Shown here piece after piece: positions 17,901-26,013 of a stretch of 64,000 nucleotides of DNA. The first letter of the stretch is position 1. Each line of letters starts with the position of its first letter. The position numbers and the translations under genes were made by a program. A model generated the notes under the pieces. That model worked only from the letters and a program-made list of their open reading frames with translations. It ran no database searches and was not told the origin of the DNA. The stretch spans positions 310,001-374,000 of the forward strand of contig NZ_FXSZ01000002.1 in assembly GCF_900182575.1 (NCBI RefSeq). Reading direction: 5' to 3'. This stretch comes from Solitalea koreensis. GTDB lineage: Bacteria; Bacteroidota; Bacteroidia; Sphingobacteriales; Sphingobacteriaceae.

Positions 17901-19091
17901 TTACTTTGAATAAACAACATTAACACGATCACGTAAGTTGTAATTGGAAGCCATTACTTCACCATAGGCACCTGCTGTACGAATCGCAATTAAATCACCA
18001 CGTTTGGTTTCAGGTAATTCAACCGCTTTACCAAAACAATCTGTCGATTCGCAGATAGGGCCCACTACATCATAACGAGCACTATTTTGATCTTGAGAAG
18101 AAATATTTTCAATCTTATGATAAGCTTGGTATAATGCCGGACGCATCAACTCGGTCATACCTGCATCCAGGATGGCAAAATTGGTAACCTGTCCGTGCTT
18201 AACATACAATACTCTTGAAATCAATGTTCCCGATTGAGCCACTAATGCGCGGCCTAATTCAAAATGAACTTCTTGTTGTGCTGTACGTTCCAGAAATAGA
18301 TCGAATATTTTAAAGTAGGTTTCGAAATCAGCAACCTTATTCGTGTCAGGATTATAATAATCAACTCCTAACCCACCTCCAACATTAATCACTTTGATAG
18401 TTAAATGACGTTCTTGAAACCAATTAACAATTTCATTTACTTTAATACAAAGGCTTTTGAAAACGTTTAAATCAGTAATTTGAGAACCAATATGAAAATG
18501 TAAACCAATACAATTCACATTTTGCAATGATTTCAGTGCTACTAATACTTTCTCAAACTCCCATTGATTAATACCGAATTTATTCTCTTCTAAACCAGTA
18601 GTAATGTATTTATGCGTATAAGCATTTACGTTCGGGTTGATACGCAAAGCAACACTTGCTTTTTTACCTTTTAAGCCAGCTAATTTGTTAATCACTTCCA
18701 GTTCCTGAATCGACTCTACATTGAAGCATAATATCTCATGATCAAGTGCAAAATTGATTTCAGCATCCGATTTTCCAACACCAGCAAATACAATTTTCTT
18801 ATTTTCAAAACCAACTTCAACAGCTCTACGCACCTCTCCTCCGCTTACACAATCAGCACCAATACCAAAAGATCGGATAGTTTCGAGTACTTTTTGATCA
18901 AAATTAGCCTTCAATGCATAATGCACATGAAAGCCGTATTTATTAGCTTCAGTTGTACACGCGGTAAGTGTATTGCTTAATAATGAAATATCGTAATAAT
19001 AGAAGGGAGTATTTAAAGTATTAAATTTTTCAATTTGTTCCCTATTAAACATTTGAGATAAAGTCATAGGTGAAACATCTTCACTTATCAT
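17901..19091 (-). CDS. lysA: Diaminopimelate decarboxylase
   Basis: The 396-residue PLP enzyme has the fold-type III pattern: the Schiff-base Lys in HYALKAN, HFHIGSQ, the glycine loop GGGLGVDY, ELGRALVAQSG, and the catalytic Cys in GPICESTDCFG. It decarboxylates meso-diaminopimelate to lysine, the last step of the pathway. It follows the aspartate kinase gene by 16 bases in one operon, pairing the first and last steps of lysine synthesis. A second ATG nine codons in could also be used. Confidence 0.95.
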   Translation of the reverse strand: MISEDVSPMTLSQMFNREQIEKFNTLNTPFYYYDISLLSNTLTACTTEANKYGFHVHYALKANFDQKVLETIRSFGIGADCVSGGEVRRAVEVGFENKKIVFAGVGKSDAEINFALDHEILCFNVESIQELEVINKLAGLKGKKASVALRINPNVNAYTHKYITTGLEENKFGINQWEFEKVLVALKSLQNVNCIGLHFHIGSQITDLNVFKSLCIKVNEIVNWFQERHLTIKVINVGGGLGVDYYNPDTNKVADFETYFKIFDLFLERTAQQEVHFELGRALVAQSGTLISRVLYVKHGQVTNFAILDAGMTELMRPALYQAYHKIENISSQDQNSARYDVVGPICESTDCFGKAVELPETKRGDLIAIRTAGAYGEVMASNYNLRDRVNVVYSK

Positions 19092-19107
19092 AAAACAATT
19101 AAATTAA

Positions 19108-20421
19108 TTAGTTAAAAAGTCCCTCGTGGAGGTCTAATAACGCTGAGTGTTTAAAATTTGAATCAACAAGAATAGAAATGTTATTATTGCTTCCTCCGTA
19201 AGCGATCATACGCAATGGAATTTCTTTCAATGAATTAATAACTTTTGCGGCATATCCTGCCTTTGATGACACAAAATCACCTACAATACAGATGATTGTT
19301 AATTCTTTATCGATTTCCACCGAACCAAAATCAGTTAGTTCTTCAATAATTTCTTTAAGAAAATCTGTTTTATCAATAGTCAATGATACGGCTACTTCAG
19401 AAGTGGTAATCATGTCAATTGGAGTTTTATAACGCTCAAATATTTCAAATACTTTACGTAAAAAACCGTAAGCCATCAACATCCGACTTGATTGGATTTT
19501 AATAGCAGTGATGCCATCTTTTGCTGCAACAGCTTTAATTTCACCTTCACTACGCTCTGCACTAATTAATGTGCCATGCGCTTCAGGTTCCATTGTATTG
19601 AGCAAACGAACCGGAATTCTATATTTCTGAGCAGGCAAAACACTTTGAGGGTGCAGAATTTTAGCTCCGAAATACGCTAATTCTGCTGCTTCTTCAAATG
19701 AAAGTTTGGCAATAGGGCTTGTATTTTTAACGATACGAGGATCGTTGTTATGCATGCCATCAATATCCGTCCAAATTTGAACCTCTTCAGCAGTGATTCC
19801 GGCACCAATTAAAGATGCGGTGTAATCACTACCTCCGCGTTTCAGATTATCAACTTCACCAAAAGTATTGCGGCAAATAAACCCTTGGGTTATGAAAATG
19901 TTTACCTCAGGATGTGCATCTAACATCGGCATCAGTTTTTCTGTAATGTAAGATACAATGGGCTCTGCATCCTCATCGATCTTCATAAATTCTAATGCTG
20001 GCAATAGTACAGATGGAACACCAATTTGCATTAAATAAAGATGAAACAAATTGGTAGAAATTAATTCACCTTGAGCCAAAATTATACGCTCATGAGCAGC
20101 GGCAAACCCTTGTTCATTTGAGAATGAAATAAGCGTACCGAAATATGAATCAACAACAGCATGAGCTTTATCAAAAAACTCAGGAACTGTAAATAAATCC
20201 TGAATAAAAACAATGTATTTAGACTTCAGATTATCAATAAGTTGAATAGCCTTAGATGAATCATTCTTGTATGCTTCATTTATCTCAACCAAACTATTTG
20301 TTGTACCCGATACTGCTGATAAAACTACAATTTGACGCTCATTTTTGTTAATGATATCCATCAACTTACGCATGCGTTCCGGACTACCTACAGATGTGCC
20401 TCCGAATTTTAATACTTTCAT
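19108..20421 (-). CDS. lysC: Aspartate kinase
   Basis: The 437-residue protein opens with the KFGGTSVGS kinase motif and carries the aspartokinase core (LKRGGSDYTASLIGA, WTDIDGMHNNDPRIV) followed by two ACT domains from about residue 295. It is a monofunctional enzyme with no homoserine dehydrogenase domain. It phosphorylates aspartate at the entry to the lysine, threonine and methionine pathways. ACT domains suggest allosteric control, and its pairing with lysA suggests lysine as the effector. Confidence 0.95.
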   Translation of the reverse strand: MKVLKFGGTSVGSPERMRKLMDIINKNERQIVVLSAVSGTTNSLVEINEAYKNDSSKAIQLIDNLKSKYIVFIQDLFTVPEFFDKAHAVVDSYFGTLISFSNEQGFAAAHERIILAQGELISTNLFHLYLMQIGVPSVLLPALEFMKIDEDAEPIVSYITEKLMPMLDAHPEVNIFITQGFICRNTFGEVDNLKRGGSDYTASLIGAGITAEEVQIWTDIDGMHNNDPRIVKNTSPIAKLSFEEAAELAYFGAKILHPQSVLPAQKYRIPVRLLNTMEPEAHGTLISAERSEGEIKAVAAKDGITAIKIQSSRMLMAYGFLRKVFEIFERYKTPIDMITTSEVAVSLTIDKTDFLKEIIEELTDFGSVEIDKELTIICIVGDFVSSKAGYAAKVINSLKEIPLRMIAYGGSNNNISILVDSNFKHSALLDLHEGLFN

Positions 20422-20564
20422 TATTTTTTTAAATTTTTTAATAATCTAAATATATCATCCATCCTTTAAAAAAGATTAGATACTCTTACTACCAAGTTAA
20501 AATTTCGCTAAAATAATTATATTTTATTCACTATTTCACTAATTTCGGGACTTAATTCTAAAAT

Positions 20565-21977
20565 ATGATAAACATTAAGTTTGGTACCGATGGATGGCGT
20601 GCACTAATTGCCAAAGAGTTTACAGTTGAGAATGTTACACGAGTTGCCTATGCTACGTCTCTTTGGTTAAAAGAACAGAAAACTCAAGCTTCTGTGGTAG
20701 TTGGAAACGATCCTCGTTTTGCCGGGAAAATGTTCTCCGAAACTGTTGCTCAGATTTTTGCGAATGCAGGTATAAAAGTTTATTTGGCTTCTAATGATTT
20801 CGTTTCAACTCCGATGGTTTCTTTAGGAACTGTTTTGTTAAAAGCTGACCTGGGTGTCATCATTACCGCGAGTCACAACCCTCCTGAATACAGCGGGTAT
20901 AAAATTAAAGCCAGTTACGGCGGACCTGCTACTCCTGATCTGATTGATCAGGTAGAAAACATGATTCCTGATCGTATTACACTCGATCTTAAATCAATCG
21001 AAGAATATAAACAAGCGGGGTTAATTGAATTCGTGAACCTTGAAGATATGTATGTTAAACATGTTGAAGAAAAATTCGATATGGAAGCAATACGTAATTC
21101 AGGGATGAACTTTGCTTATGATGCCATGTATGGTGCAGGTCAAAACGCAATGCGCCGATTATTTCCAGATATTTCCTTCTTGCATGCAGAGTATAATCCA
21201 GGTTTTGATGGACAAGCTCCTGAACCTATTCATAAAAACCTCACTGAACTTTCAGATTTAATTAAACTCAGTGATGGCGAAATTGATTCAGGTCTTGCAA
21301 CCGATGGCGATGCTGACAGAATTGGCTTATATAACTCTGAAGGTGAATTCATTGATTCACACCATATCATCCTTTTGTTGATCCATTATTTGGTAAAATA
21401 TAAAAATATAAAAGGTGATGTAATTACAACTTTCTCTTGTACTCAAAAGATTGCCGATCTCTGCAAACTTTACGAATTACCTCACACCATTACCAAAATT
21501 GGTTTTAAATACATTTGTGATTTGATGGTTAATTCAGGTCGAGAGTTTATTGCTGGTGGAGAGGAATCGGGTGGAATTGCTATCACGGGCTACATTCCCG
21601 AACGTGACGGTATATGGATTGGTTTAACCATTTGGGAATTCATGGCAAAAACCGGAAAATCATTAAATGAACTTATTTATGAAGTTTATGATGAGGTAGG
21701 TTCATTTGCCGTTGAACGATACGACTTACACTTAACTGAAAACAAGAAGCAAGAGATTATTAAATCCTGCAAATCAAATACTTATTCAAAATTTGACTCT
21801 TATGCGGTTGAGCGTATCGAAGACATGGATGGATATAAGTTTCATTTAGGGGATGACCGTTGGGTTATGATCCGTCCTTCAGGAACAGAACCTGTACTAC
21901 GAGTTTATGCTGAAGCGGCAACTTCTGTTGATGCTTTTAAAATACTTGATGCAGCAAAAGCTACTTTATTAGCATAG
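20565..21977 (+). CDS. Phosphohexomutase (phosphoglucomutase/phosphomannomutase family)
   Basis: The 470-residue enzyme shows the four alpha-D-phosphohexomutase domains: the phospho-serine loop TASHNPPEYSGYK near residue 105, the Mg loop DGDADRIG near 228, the sugar loop GGEESGGIAI near 330, and the phosphate-binding loop RPSGTEPVLRVY near 437. It interconverts hexose 1- and 6-phosphates for glycan precursors. Whether glucose, mannose or both are used cannot be told from these motifs. A near-consensus -7 box (TAATTTCG, 20540-20547) lies upstream. The gene diverges from lysC. Confidence 0.92.
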   Translation: MINIKFGTDGWRALIAKEFTVENVTRVAYATSLWLKEQKTQASVVVGNDPRFAGKMFSETVAQIFANAGIKVYLASNDFVSTPMVSLGTVLLKADLGVIITASHNPPEYSGYKIKASYGGPATPDLIDQVENMIPDRITLDLKSIEEYKQAGLIEFVNLEDMYVKHVEEKFDMEAIRNSGMNFAYDAMYGAGQNAMRRLFPDISFLHAEYNPGFDGQAPEPIHKNLTELSDLIKLSDGEIDSGLATDGDADRIGLYNSEGEFIDSHHIILLLIHYLVKYKNIKGDVITTFSCTQKIADLCKLYELPHTITKIGFKYICDLMVNSGREFIAGGEESGGIAITGYIPERDGIWIGLTIWEFMAKTGKSLNELIYEVYDEVGSFAVERYDLHLTENKKQEIIKSCKSNTYSKFDSYAVERIEDMDGYKFHLGDDRWVMIRPSGTEPVLRVYAEAATSVDAFKILDAAKATLLA

Positions 21978-21999
21978 TAATCATAAAGTATAATTTTGG

Positions 22000-22047
22000 G
22001 CTTCTGAATATTGCAAAGCATATTTTTGCAGAGCAATACTCAGAAGC
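22000..22047 (+). terminator. Long hairpin after the phosphohexomutase gene
   Basis: GCTTCTGAATATTGC (22000-22014) pairs with GCAATACTCAGAAGC (22033-22047) with one mismatch, followed by TTTATTATTT. It is probably the transcript end. The loop holds TATTTTTG, which also fits a -7 box but probably by chance. Confidence 0.55.
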
Positions 22048-22176
22048 TTTATTATTTGCAGATATTTTGTATCTACCAAACGTTTTTTCAAAACTTTATA
22101 TCTTCAAAACTGACAAGCACTTGTCACCAGGCAAATTTAATTCCCCCTCTTGTTTTATTTCTAATTAATTGATGTA

Positions 22177-22184
22177 TACCTTTG
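22177..22184 (+). promoter_or_regulatory. Candidate -7 box for the lipoprotein/SCO/cytochrome operon
   Basis: TACCTTTG is a perfect TAnnTTTG match about 70 bases before the ATG at 22255. The only upstream TTG is 24 bases away. Confidence 0.4.
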
Positions 22185-22254
22185 TTCATAAACTATAATT
22201 GAGGTATTCAATATTTGAACAATTTAAATCGCTGTAATATTTAATCAAATAACC

Positions 22255-22707
22255 ATGAAAAAGATTCTGTTAATTACCTTTTCCGTGCTTTTTGCTCTTT
22301 CATGTTCCAATTCAAAAATGGAAGAACAAAAACAGGAAAAAGCTCTGTTTATTGAAATGATGGGGGTGCATGATAATTTAATGCCTAAATCGGAAGAACT
22401 TGTTAAATCCAAAAGACAATTGCTTCAGCTTGCTTCCAAAATGGATAGTTTGAAAAAAGTAAATACTGATTTAGATACTGCTGCGTTAAGAGAAAAAATT
22501 CAAACTGGAGTTGCTCAATTAGATTCTGCTGATAATGCAATGTCTGATTGGATGCATAATTTCGATCCTACATTTGAAGGAAAATCACATGAACAAATCA
22601 TGAAATATTTAGAAGATAATAAAATGACCATTAAAAAGGTCGAAGATCAATTTACTAGCAGTTTGAATAATGCAAATCAAGTTTTAAATGATGTTAAAAA
22701 ACAATAA
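22255..22707 (+). CDS. Coiled-coil lipoprotein
   Basis: The 150-residue protein has a lipoprotein signal ending in the lipobox ALSC (Cys17), then a charged, almost entirely helical body with heptad-like spacing. No catalytic residues are visible. It overlaps the start of the SCO gene and is probably co-transcribed with it and the cytochrome c gene. A periplasm-facing scaffold role in respiratory assembly is only a guess from context. Confidence 0.75.
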   Translation: MKKILLITFSVLFALSCSNSKMEEQKQEKALFIEMMGVHDNLMPKSEELVKSKRQLLQLASKMDSLKKVNTDLDTAALREKIQTGVAQLDSADNAMSDWMHNFDPTFEGKSHEQIMKYLEDNKMTIKKVEDQFTSSLNNANQVLNDVKKQ

Positions 22708-23344
22708 TAAACTCTTCATTTTTCTGGCAATATTAACACTCAGTTCTTCTTGCAGTACCAAAAAAGATAAATTACCTATCCTGGGTAGTCGTGAAGCCAT
22801 TACAAAAACTATTAATGGAGAACAAGTAATTGATTCGGTTTACCACACAATTGAACCTTTCCGTTTTATTAACCAGGATAGTATGGTTGTTACTAACGAT
22901 ACTTTTAAAGGCAAAATATACGTTGCCGATTTCTTCTTTACCTCCTGCCCTACCATTTGCCCCATCATGAAAAGGAATATGCTAACGGTATACAAGCAAT
23001 TCAAGGGAAATCCGGAAGTAGGTATCCTTTCTCATAGCATTGACCCGCGTCACGATTCTGTTTCTGTACTTAAAAAATATGCACATAAGTTAGGAGTTGA
23101 TGATACGCAATGGGATTTTGTAACAGGTACCAAGGATTCACTTTATGAAATTGCTGAGCACAGTTATATGGTTTCAGCTATTGAAGATAAAAATCAGCCA
23201 GGAGGTATTGTTCACAGCGGAGCATTCCTTTTAGTTGATAAGGATCGTCACATTCGTGGAGTTTATGATGGCACCAATGAGGATGCCGTGAAACAAATGA
23301 TAGACGATATGAACAAACTATTAGCTGAATACAAAAAGCAATAG
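22688..23344 (+). CDS. SCO1/SenC-family copper-binding lipoprotein
   Basis: The 218-residue protein has a lipobox near LSSSC and a thioredoxin-like fold with the SCO copper motif C-x-x-x-C in SCPTICP and the third ligand His in GGIVHSGAF. SCO proteins deliver copper to, or reduce, the CuA site of cytochrome c oxidase. Two adjacent ATGs (22688 and 22691) are equally possible starts, and both overlap the preceding stop. It is followed two bases later by a cytochrome c gene, which supports a respiratory-chain role. Confidence 0.92.
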   Translation: MMLKNNNKLFIFLAILTLSSSCSTKKDKLPILGSREAITKTINGEQVIDSVYHTIEPFRFINQDSMVVTNDTFKGKIYVADFFFTSCPTICPIMKRNMLTVYKQFKGNPEVGILSHSIDPRHDSVSVLKKYAHKLGVDDTQWDFVTGTKDSLYEIAEHSYMVSAIEDKNQPGGIVHSGAFLLVDKDRHIRGVYDGTNEDAVKQMIDDMNKLLAEYKKQ

Positions 23345-23346
23345 CT

Positions 23347-23775
23347 ATGAAAAACCGCATTATATTTTCAATATTTACTATTTCGGCATTCATTATTCTA
23401 ATCACTTCTTGCTCCAATCCTAATGAGATTAAAGAAAAGCAGTACTATACAGAGGGCATGTATCTCTACAAAAAGCATTGCCAAAGTTGTCATATGGAAG
23501 ATGGTAGAGGTCTTGGAGAACTTATACCACCTCTTGCTAAAGCAGATTTTCTTGTAAAAAACAAAGATCTACTTTCATGTATCATTAAAAAGGGTATAAA
23601 TAACGTAAAAGTAACGGTTAATGGTAAAGATTATCAATCAATAATGCCTGCCAATGAAGGCCTGGGAACCATTGAAATAGCTGAAATCATAACTTACATT
23701 ACCAATTCTTGGGGCAATAAAACTGCTGCTTATACAATAGAAGAAGTAGAAATGAATCTGAAAAAGTGTCTATAA
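23347..23775 (+). CDS. Mono-heme cytochrome c lipoprotein
   Basis: The 142-residue protein starts with a signal that ends in a lipobox-like ITSC and has a single heme-binding motif CQSCH near residue 45, with the probable axial Met in SIMPANEG near 101. It belongs to the small class I cytochromes. As an anchored periplasmic electron carrier it fits beside the SCO protein. It ends right before the RNase P RNA promoter, whose -33 region lies inside its last codons. Confidence 0.9.
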   Translation: MKNRIIFSIFTISAFIILITSCSNPNEIKEKQYYTEGMYLYKKHCQSCHMEDGRGLGELIPPLAKADFLVKNKDLLSCIIKKGINNVKVTVNGKDYQSIMPANEGLGTIEIAEIITYITNSWGNKTAAYTIEEVEMNLKKCL

Positions 23776-23787
23776 TTAGTATTTTTG
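23757..23787 (+). promoter_or_regulatory. Promoter of RNase P RNA
   Basis: A perfect -7 box TATTTTTG (23780-23787) is preceded by TCTG (23757-23760, one mismatch to the -33 TTTG) with a 19-base spacer. The predicted start, about five bases downstream, agrees with the 5' end expected for rnpB. Confidence 0.6.
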
Positions 23788-23790
23788 CAT

Positions 23791-24162
23791 TGCAAACTGG
23801 TCTGTCGCTCTGAGCAATCAGGGAGGAAAGTCCGGGCAACATAGAGCATCCTGCTTCCTAACAGGAAGGACCCGAATACTCGGGGACAGCAAGTGCCACA
23901 GAAAATAAACCGCCTAATCCTGATAGTTATCAGGATTAGGTAAGGGTGAAAACGTGAGGTAAGAGCTCACGGCTTTGTCGCGTAATCGGCATCGCGGTAA
24001 ACCTCAGGAGTTGAAAAACCAAATAAACCGGAGCTATAGGGCTGCTCGCCTAATCCGGAGGGTAGGTTGATAGAGGTGAATGGTGACATTCATCCCAGAG
24101 AAATGACAGATAGTCCCTAAACTTGTTTCGGGAGGAAACAGAACCCGGCTTACACGTTTGCA
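23791..24162 (+). ncRNA. rnpB: RNase P RNA component, bacterial class A
   Basis: The RNA opens and closes with complementary ends (GCAAAC at 23792 and GTTTGC at 24156). The universal core GAGGAAAGTCCGGGC is near 23821 and the matching 3' element ACAGAACCCGGCTTA is near 24138. The conserved segment ACAGATAGT near 24107 is also present. About 370 nt is normal for the class. It processes the 5' ends of tRNA precursors with the RnpA protein. It has its own promoter and a hairpin terminator. Confidence 0.95.
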
Positions 24163-24170
24163 TTTTTTAT

Positions 24171-24212
24171 AAAAAGCTTGTAATAATTTTGAATTGTTGC
24201 AGGCTTTTTTTT
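24171..24212 (+). terminator. Terminator after rnpB
   Basis: AAAAAGCTTG (24171-24180) pairs with CAGGCTTTTT (one G-T pair) across a 20-nt loop and ends in a T-run just before the next ATG. Confidence 0.65.
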
Positions 24213-24222
24213 ATTTTTCATT

Positions 24223-25593
24223 ATGGCTAAAATTCTAATAGTTGATGATGAGCGGAGCATACGTAATACGCTGCGCGAAATTCTCGAATACGAGAACTAC
24301 GATGTGGAAGATACCGACAATGGTATCGATGCATTGGAACTGATCGCAAAGCGGAACTATGATCTGGTTCTATGCGACATCAAAATGAATAAGATGGATG
24401 GATTGGAGGTGTTAACGCGCTCCCAGCAAAGCAATCCCGATCTTCCTTTTATTATGATCTCAGGTCATGGCACAGTAGAAACCGCCGTTGAAGCTAGCCG
24501 AAAAGGTGCATTCGACTTTATTTCTAAACCACCTGATCTGAATAGGCTCCTTATTACTGTTCGAAATGCTTTAGATCGAGGAGCATTAGCTATTGAAACC
24601 AGAGTTTTAAAGAAAAAAGTTTCAAAAATCAGAGAAATTTTAGGTCAATCTCCTGCAATTCAAAAAATTAAAGAAACCGTTGAGCGTGTAGCGACTACTG
24701 AAGCTCGTGTTTTAGTTACGGGCCCTAATGGTAGCGGTAAGGAATTAGTTGCTCGTTGGTTGCACGAGAAAAGTCATAGAGCCAATGGCCCCATCATAGA
24801 AGTTAACTGTGCTGCCATTCCATCCGAATTGATTGAAAGCGAGTTATTCGGTCATGAAAAAGGATCGTTTACATCTGCTATCAAACAACGCATTGGAAAG
24901 TTCGAACAAGCTAATGGAGGCACCATATTTCTTGATGAGATAGGCGATATGAGTCTTTCTGCTCAAGCAAAAGTATTACGTGCCTTACAAGAAAGTAAAA
25001 TCACCAGAGTTGGGGGAGAACGTGAACTGGATGTTGATGTACGAGTAGTTGCTGCAACGAATAAAGATCTGCTAAAAGAAATTGATAAAGGTAATTTCCG
25101 TTTGGATCTTTATCATCGATTAAGCGTAATCATTATTAATGTTCCACCTCTTAAGGATCGTAAATCGGATATAAATATTCTTGCCAATAGTTTCTTGGAA
25201 GAAATTTGTTCTGATTATGGAATACCATTGAAACGTATTACTCCGGAAGCTGTAAAAGCTCTTGAACAATTGGAGTGGACAGGTAATATCCGAGAGTTAC
25301 ACAACATGATTGAACGCTTAATTATTATGAGCGATAAAATGATTACCGATAGTGATGTATATATGTATTCACATCCATCTCAATCAGTTGTTATTGGTGA
25401 TACAATGTTTGAGTTTGAACGTTTCAATAAATTTCAAGAGTTTAAGGATCATATGGAAAAAGAGTTCATTAAACATAAGCTTGAGAAAAACAATTGGAAT
25501 GTATCGAAAACGGCTGATGAAATCGATATTCAGCGCAGCCATCTTTACAGTAAAATCGAGAAATTTGGTTTAAAGCGAGAAGAAGTTAGTTAA
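24223..25593 (+). CDS. NtrC-family response regulator (REC - AAA+ - Fis HTH)
   Basis: The 456-residue regulator has a receiver domain (DDERS near 8, phospho-Asp in LCDIKM, Lys in ISKPPD), a sigma-54-type AAA+ domain with Walker A GPNGSGKE and Walker B FLDEIGD, and a C-terminal Fis-type helix-turn-helix (NVSKTADEIDIQRSHLYSKI). Such proteins activate sigma-54 promoters using ATP. The sigma-54-contacting loop, normally GAFTGA, reads GSFTSA here. No partner kinase is adjacent, so it is an orphan. It stands alone between two terminators. Confidence 0.9.
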   Translation: MAKILIVDDERSIRNTLREILEYENYDVEDTDNGIDALELIAKRNYDLVLCDIKMNKMDGLEVLTRSQQSNPDLPFIMISGHGTVETAVEASRKGAFDFISKPPDLNRLLITVRNALDRGALAIETRVLKKKVSKIREILGQSPAIQKIKETVERVATTEARVLVTGPNGSGKELVARWLHEKSHRANGPIIEVNCAAIPSELIESELFGHEKGSFTSAIKQRIGKFEQANGGTIFLDEIGDMSLSAQAKVLRALQESKITRVGGERELDVDVRVVAATNKDLLKEIDKGNFRLDLYHRLSVIIINVPPLKDRKSDINILANSFLEEICSDYGIPLKRITPEAVKALEQLEWTGNIRELHNMIERLIIMSDKMITDSDVYMYSHPSQSVVIGDTMFEFERFNKFQEFKDHMEKEFIKHKLEKNNWNVSKTADEIDIQRSHLYSKIEKFGLKREEVS

Positions 25594-25614
25594 GCCGATC
25601 TGACTTTAATAATT

Positions 25615-25646
25615 AAAAAAGCGAGGAAATAATTCTTCGCTTTTTT
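25615..25646 (+). terminator. Terminator of the NtrC-family gene
   Basis: AAAAAAGCGAGGAA pairs with TTCTTCGCTTTTTT across a 4-nt loop, ending in a T-run about 20 bases after the stop. Confidence 0.85.
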
Positions 25647-25647
25647 A

Positions 25648-26013
25648 TTGTAGTAATTCGAACAAATATGACTTTAATACTAATCAACAGTATTGGCTTT
25701 CATTATTTTCCTTTACTCCATTTCATAAATAGACTTCAATATTATCAATTCTAATATAATATTCCACAAGTCAAATTTTTATGATTTTCACAACCTCTGA
25801 ATCCAAACAATAGTAATAATAATTAGTATAGATATTGACCTTTTAAAAAAAGCAAAAAAAACTTCATTTTTTCAAAAAAATGAATCCAAGTTACTGGCAT
25901 AGAACTTGTAAAATCATACTATACGTTGCAAAAAACAGGTAATATTTAACATTTTTGTTTTTACTAAAATCGATTTTTTGCATTTACTAACCAATCAATA
26001 AACTTTACTTATC
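25648..26013. other. AT-rich gap upstream of glmS
   Basis: This 366-base stretch has no credible gene. It is very A+T rich with poly-A tracts near 25848-25880. I saw no glmS-ribozyme core and no tRNA. A loose promoter-like TAACATTTTTG near 25948 may serve glmS. The long AT-rich leader could hold regulatory sites that I cannot define. Confidence 0.4.

Noticed and set aside
22000..22047. Promoter TATTTTTG at 22021-22028
   Set aside because: It lies in the loop of a long hairpin that fits a terminator, and no gene starts within 200 bases.
25594..26013. glmS ribozyme or riboswitch in the long leader
   Set aside because: No conserved ribozyme core or pairing pattern was seen; the stretch is mostly poly-A/T.
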